Positions 62,978 to 64,000 of a DNA stretch of 64,000 nucleotides are shown here, in pieces. The notes beneath the pieces were generated by a model, which worked only from the letters and a program-made list of their open reading frames with translations, made no database searches and was not told the origin of the DNA. The translations under genes were made by a program, and so were the position numbers. Numbering within the stretch: the stretch's first letter is position 1; every line of letters starts with the position of its first letter. Source of the stretch: an uncultured cyanobacterium (GTDB lineage: Bacteria; Cyanobacteriota; Cyanobacteriia; PCC-6307; Cyanobiaceae); assembly GCA_903856805.1 (NCBI GenBank), contig CAIOCZ010000090.1, forward strand, positions 1 to 64,000, read 5' to 3'.

Positions 62978-64000
62978 AATTTGGCCAGTGGCTAGGTCTG
63001 ATCTCCCTGGTGGCCGCGCTGCTGCTGTTGTGGAGCCTGCGCGAAACCGTGGTGCTGATCTTTGCGGCCGTGATCCTGGCGATGGCGGTCTGCACCCTGG
63101 TGGGAACGGTGCAACAGCGGTTGCAATGCCGCCGCTCGTTGGCTCTGGGGTTGAGTCTCCTGGCCCTTGTCCTGGTAGCGGTCATCGTTGCCACGGCGAT
63201 CATCCCTCCGTTCCTCGACCAGTTCGCTGAACTGCTCCATCAGGTGCCGCAGGCTGGAGAACGGGTGGCCCGGATGGTGCGCGGCGCCATCGAATCCGGA
63301 TCCCGGATGCTCTACGGCAACCGGGATGGTGGTCTCAGCTGGTTGCAACAGGAACTCACTGTGAGCCCCCAAGACCCTTCGGCCCTGACCTCCAGCCTTA
63401 GCCGTGGGATCCCTCGCCTGCTCGGCCTGGCCGGCAACGTGGGCAACGGCCTGCTCCAAACCCTGTTTGTGGTGGCGGTGGCGCTGATGGTGGCCGCCCA
63501 ACCGGCGGCCTATCGCGAGGCCCTACTGCTATTGGTGCCGTCGTTTTACCGCCGCCGCTTCCGCACGGTCCTGCTCCAGTGCGGCGAAGCCTTGAGCGCC
63601 TGGATGGTGGGCGTCCTTATCAGTTCAGTCTGCGTCGGCGGCTTAGCGGCAATCGGGCTATGGCTGCTTGGCGTGAAGCTGGTGGCGGCCTGTGCGGTTC
63701 TCGCCGGAGTCCTGAACGTGATCCCCAATGTGGGTCCCACCCTGAGCACCCTGTTTCCGATGTCGGTGGCGCTGTTGGATTCGCCCTGGAAAGCTGTAGC
63801 GGTGCTGGGGTTGTATGTAGTTGTGCAGAACCTGGAGAGCTACCTCATCACCCCGTCGGTGATGCACCACCAGTTGCGCTTACTTCCTGGACTCACTCTT
63901 TGCGCCCAATTGCTGTTCACAGTGTTGTTTGGCCCCATGGGCCTGGTCCTGGCCCTTCCCTTGGCGGTGTGCCTGCAGGTGCTGCTGAAGGAAGTTCTGA
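62974..64000 (+). CDS. AI-2E family (PerM) transporter, 3' end cut by the window
   Basis: The frame is open to the last base (342 residues visible). Paired N-terminal helices ([37 protein letters not shown]), a soluble middle segment (about 80-150), and C-terminal helices with [18 protein letters not shown] and [16 protein letters not shown] are the AI-2E/PerM family pattern. Members are small-molecule or ion exporters; the autoinducer name rests on one member. Translation probably starts at TTG 62974, overlapping the psb28 stop. Confidence 0.9.
   Translation, partial: MKFGQWLGLISLVAALLLLWSLRETVVLIFAAVILAMAVCTLVGTVQQRLQCRRSLALGLSLLALVLVAVIVATAIIPPFLDQFAELLHQVPQAGERVARMVRGAIESGSRMLYGNRDGGLSWLQQELTVSPQDPSALTSSLSRGIPRLLGLAGNVGNGLLQTLFVVAVALMVAAQPAAYREALLLLVPSFYRRRFRTVLLQCGEALSAWMVGVLISSVCVGGLAAIGLWLLGVKLVAACAVLAGVLNVIPNVGPTLSTLFPMSVALLDSPWKAVAVLGLYVVVQNLESYLITPSVMHHQLRLLPGLTLCAQLLFTVLFGPMGLVLALPLAVCLQVLLKEVL

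Overview
The window looks like chromosome of a unicellular cyanobacterium of the Synechococcus/Cyanobium (picocyanobacterial) type. Diagnostic genes are the phycobilisome core subunit apcF, the bilin reductase pcyA, geranylgeranyl reductase chlP, a GUN4-domain protein, photosystem II factor psb28, a SipA-like protein, ferredoxin sulfite reductase, glnA behind an NtcA-type box, and Calvin-cycle and oxidative pentose-phosphate genes. Most of it is GC-rich, tightly packed housekeeping DNA with few gaps, many overlapping stop/start pairs and frequent GTG/TTG starts. No transposase, phage gene, CRISPR array or rRNA was seen. The species is inferred from gene content only.

Layout. 1-640: end of an M23 peptidase gene and an elongator tRNA-Met with its own -10 box and terminator. 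640-6640: a visibly AT-rich accessory island with a response regulator/histidine kinase pair, a divergent TRAP-type solute-binding protein without permease, a membrane PAS-diguanylate cyclase, and a second PAS-GGDEF protein whose catalytic site is destroyed; about 570 gene-free bases close it. 6647-11973: small conserved protein, 2-Cys peroxiredoxin, purQ/purS, a secreted small protein, cobW, a lumenal pentapeptide protein, a upp-like gene and a membrane protein. 12023-13693: ilvD. 13684-20761 (minus): glpX, hemA, glgC, gnd, pgl, a CIA30 protein and a small protein; rpe is divergent from glpX. 21816-28132 (minus): a PEP-CTERM-like surface protein, ccsA, an LptF/G permease, lptB, lptA, a DUF309 protein and typA. 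28545-36412: a VanY-like peptidase, chlP, an EcsC-family protein, glyS, sir and a VanX-like dipeptidase. 36420-41587 (minus): recG, a large hypothetical, tsf, rpsB. 41748-46515 (minus): a glycosyltransferase, a 51-residue basic protein, devA/devC/devB-type exporter genes and pcyA. 46618-54449 (plus): an M16 peptidase pair, bioY, lspA, an FHA-fused class A PBP and a membrane GTPase, with a SipA-like gene on the other strand. 54331-58444: a small membrane protein, a PLP decarboxylase, tadA, an alanine-glyoxylate-type aminotransferase and apcF. 58693-64000: glnA, small proteins, an anti-sigma-type kinase, a GUN4 protein, psb28 and an AI-2E transporter cut by the window end.

How genes work together. 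glpX, rpe, glgC, gnd and pgl place the switch between carbon fixation, storage and oxidative sugar breakdown in one neighbourhood, with hemA (tetrapyrrole entry) embedded. lptA-lptB-lptF form most of an LPS export module. The most distinctive part is the island at 640-6640, which reads as a ligand-sensing, two-component and cyclic-di-GMP signalling cassette acquired next to a tRNA gene.
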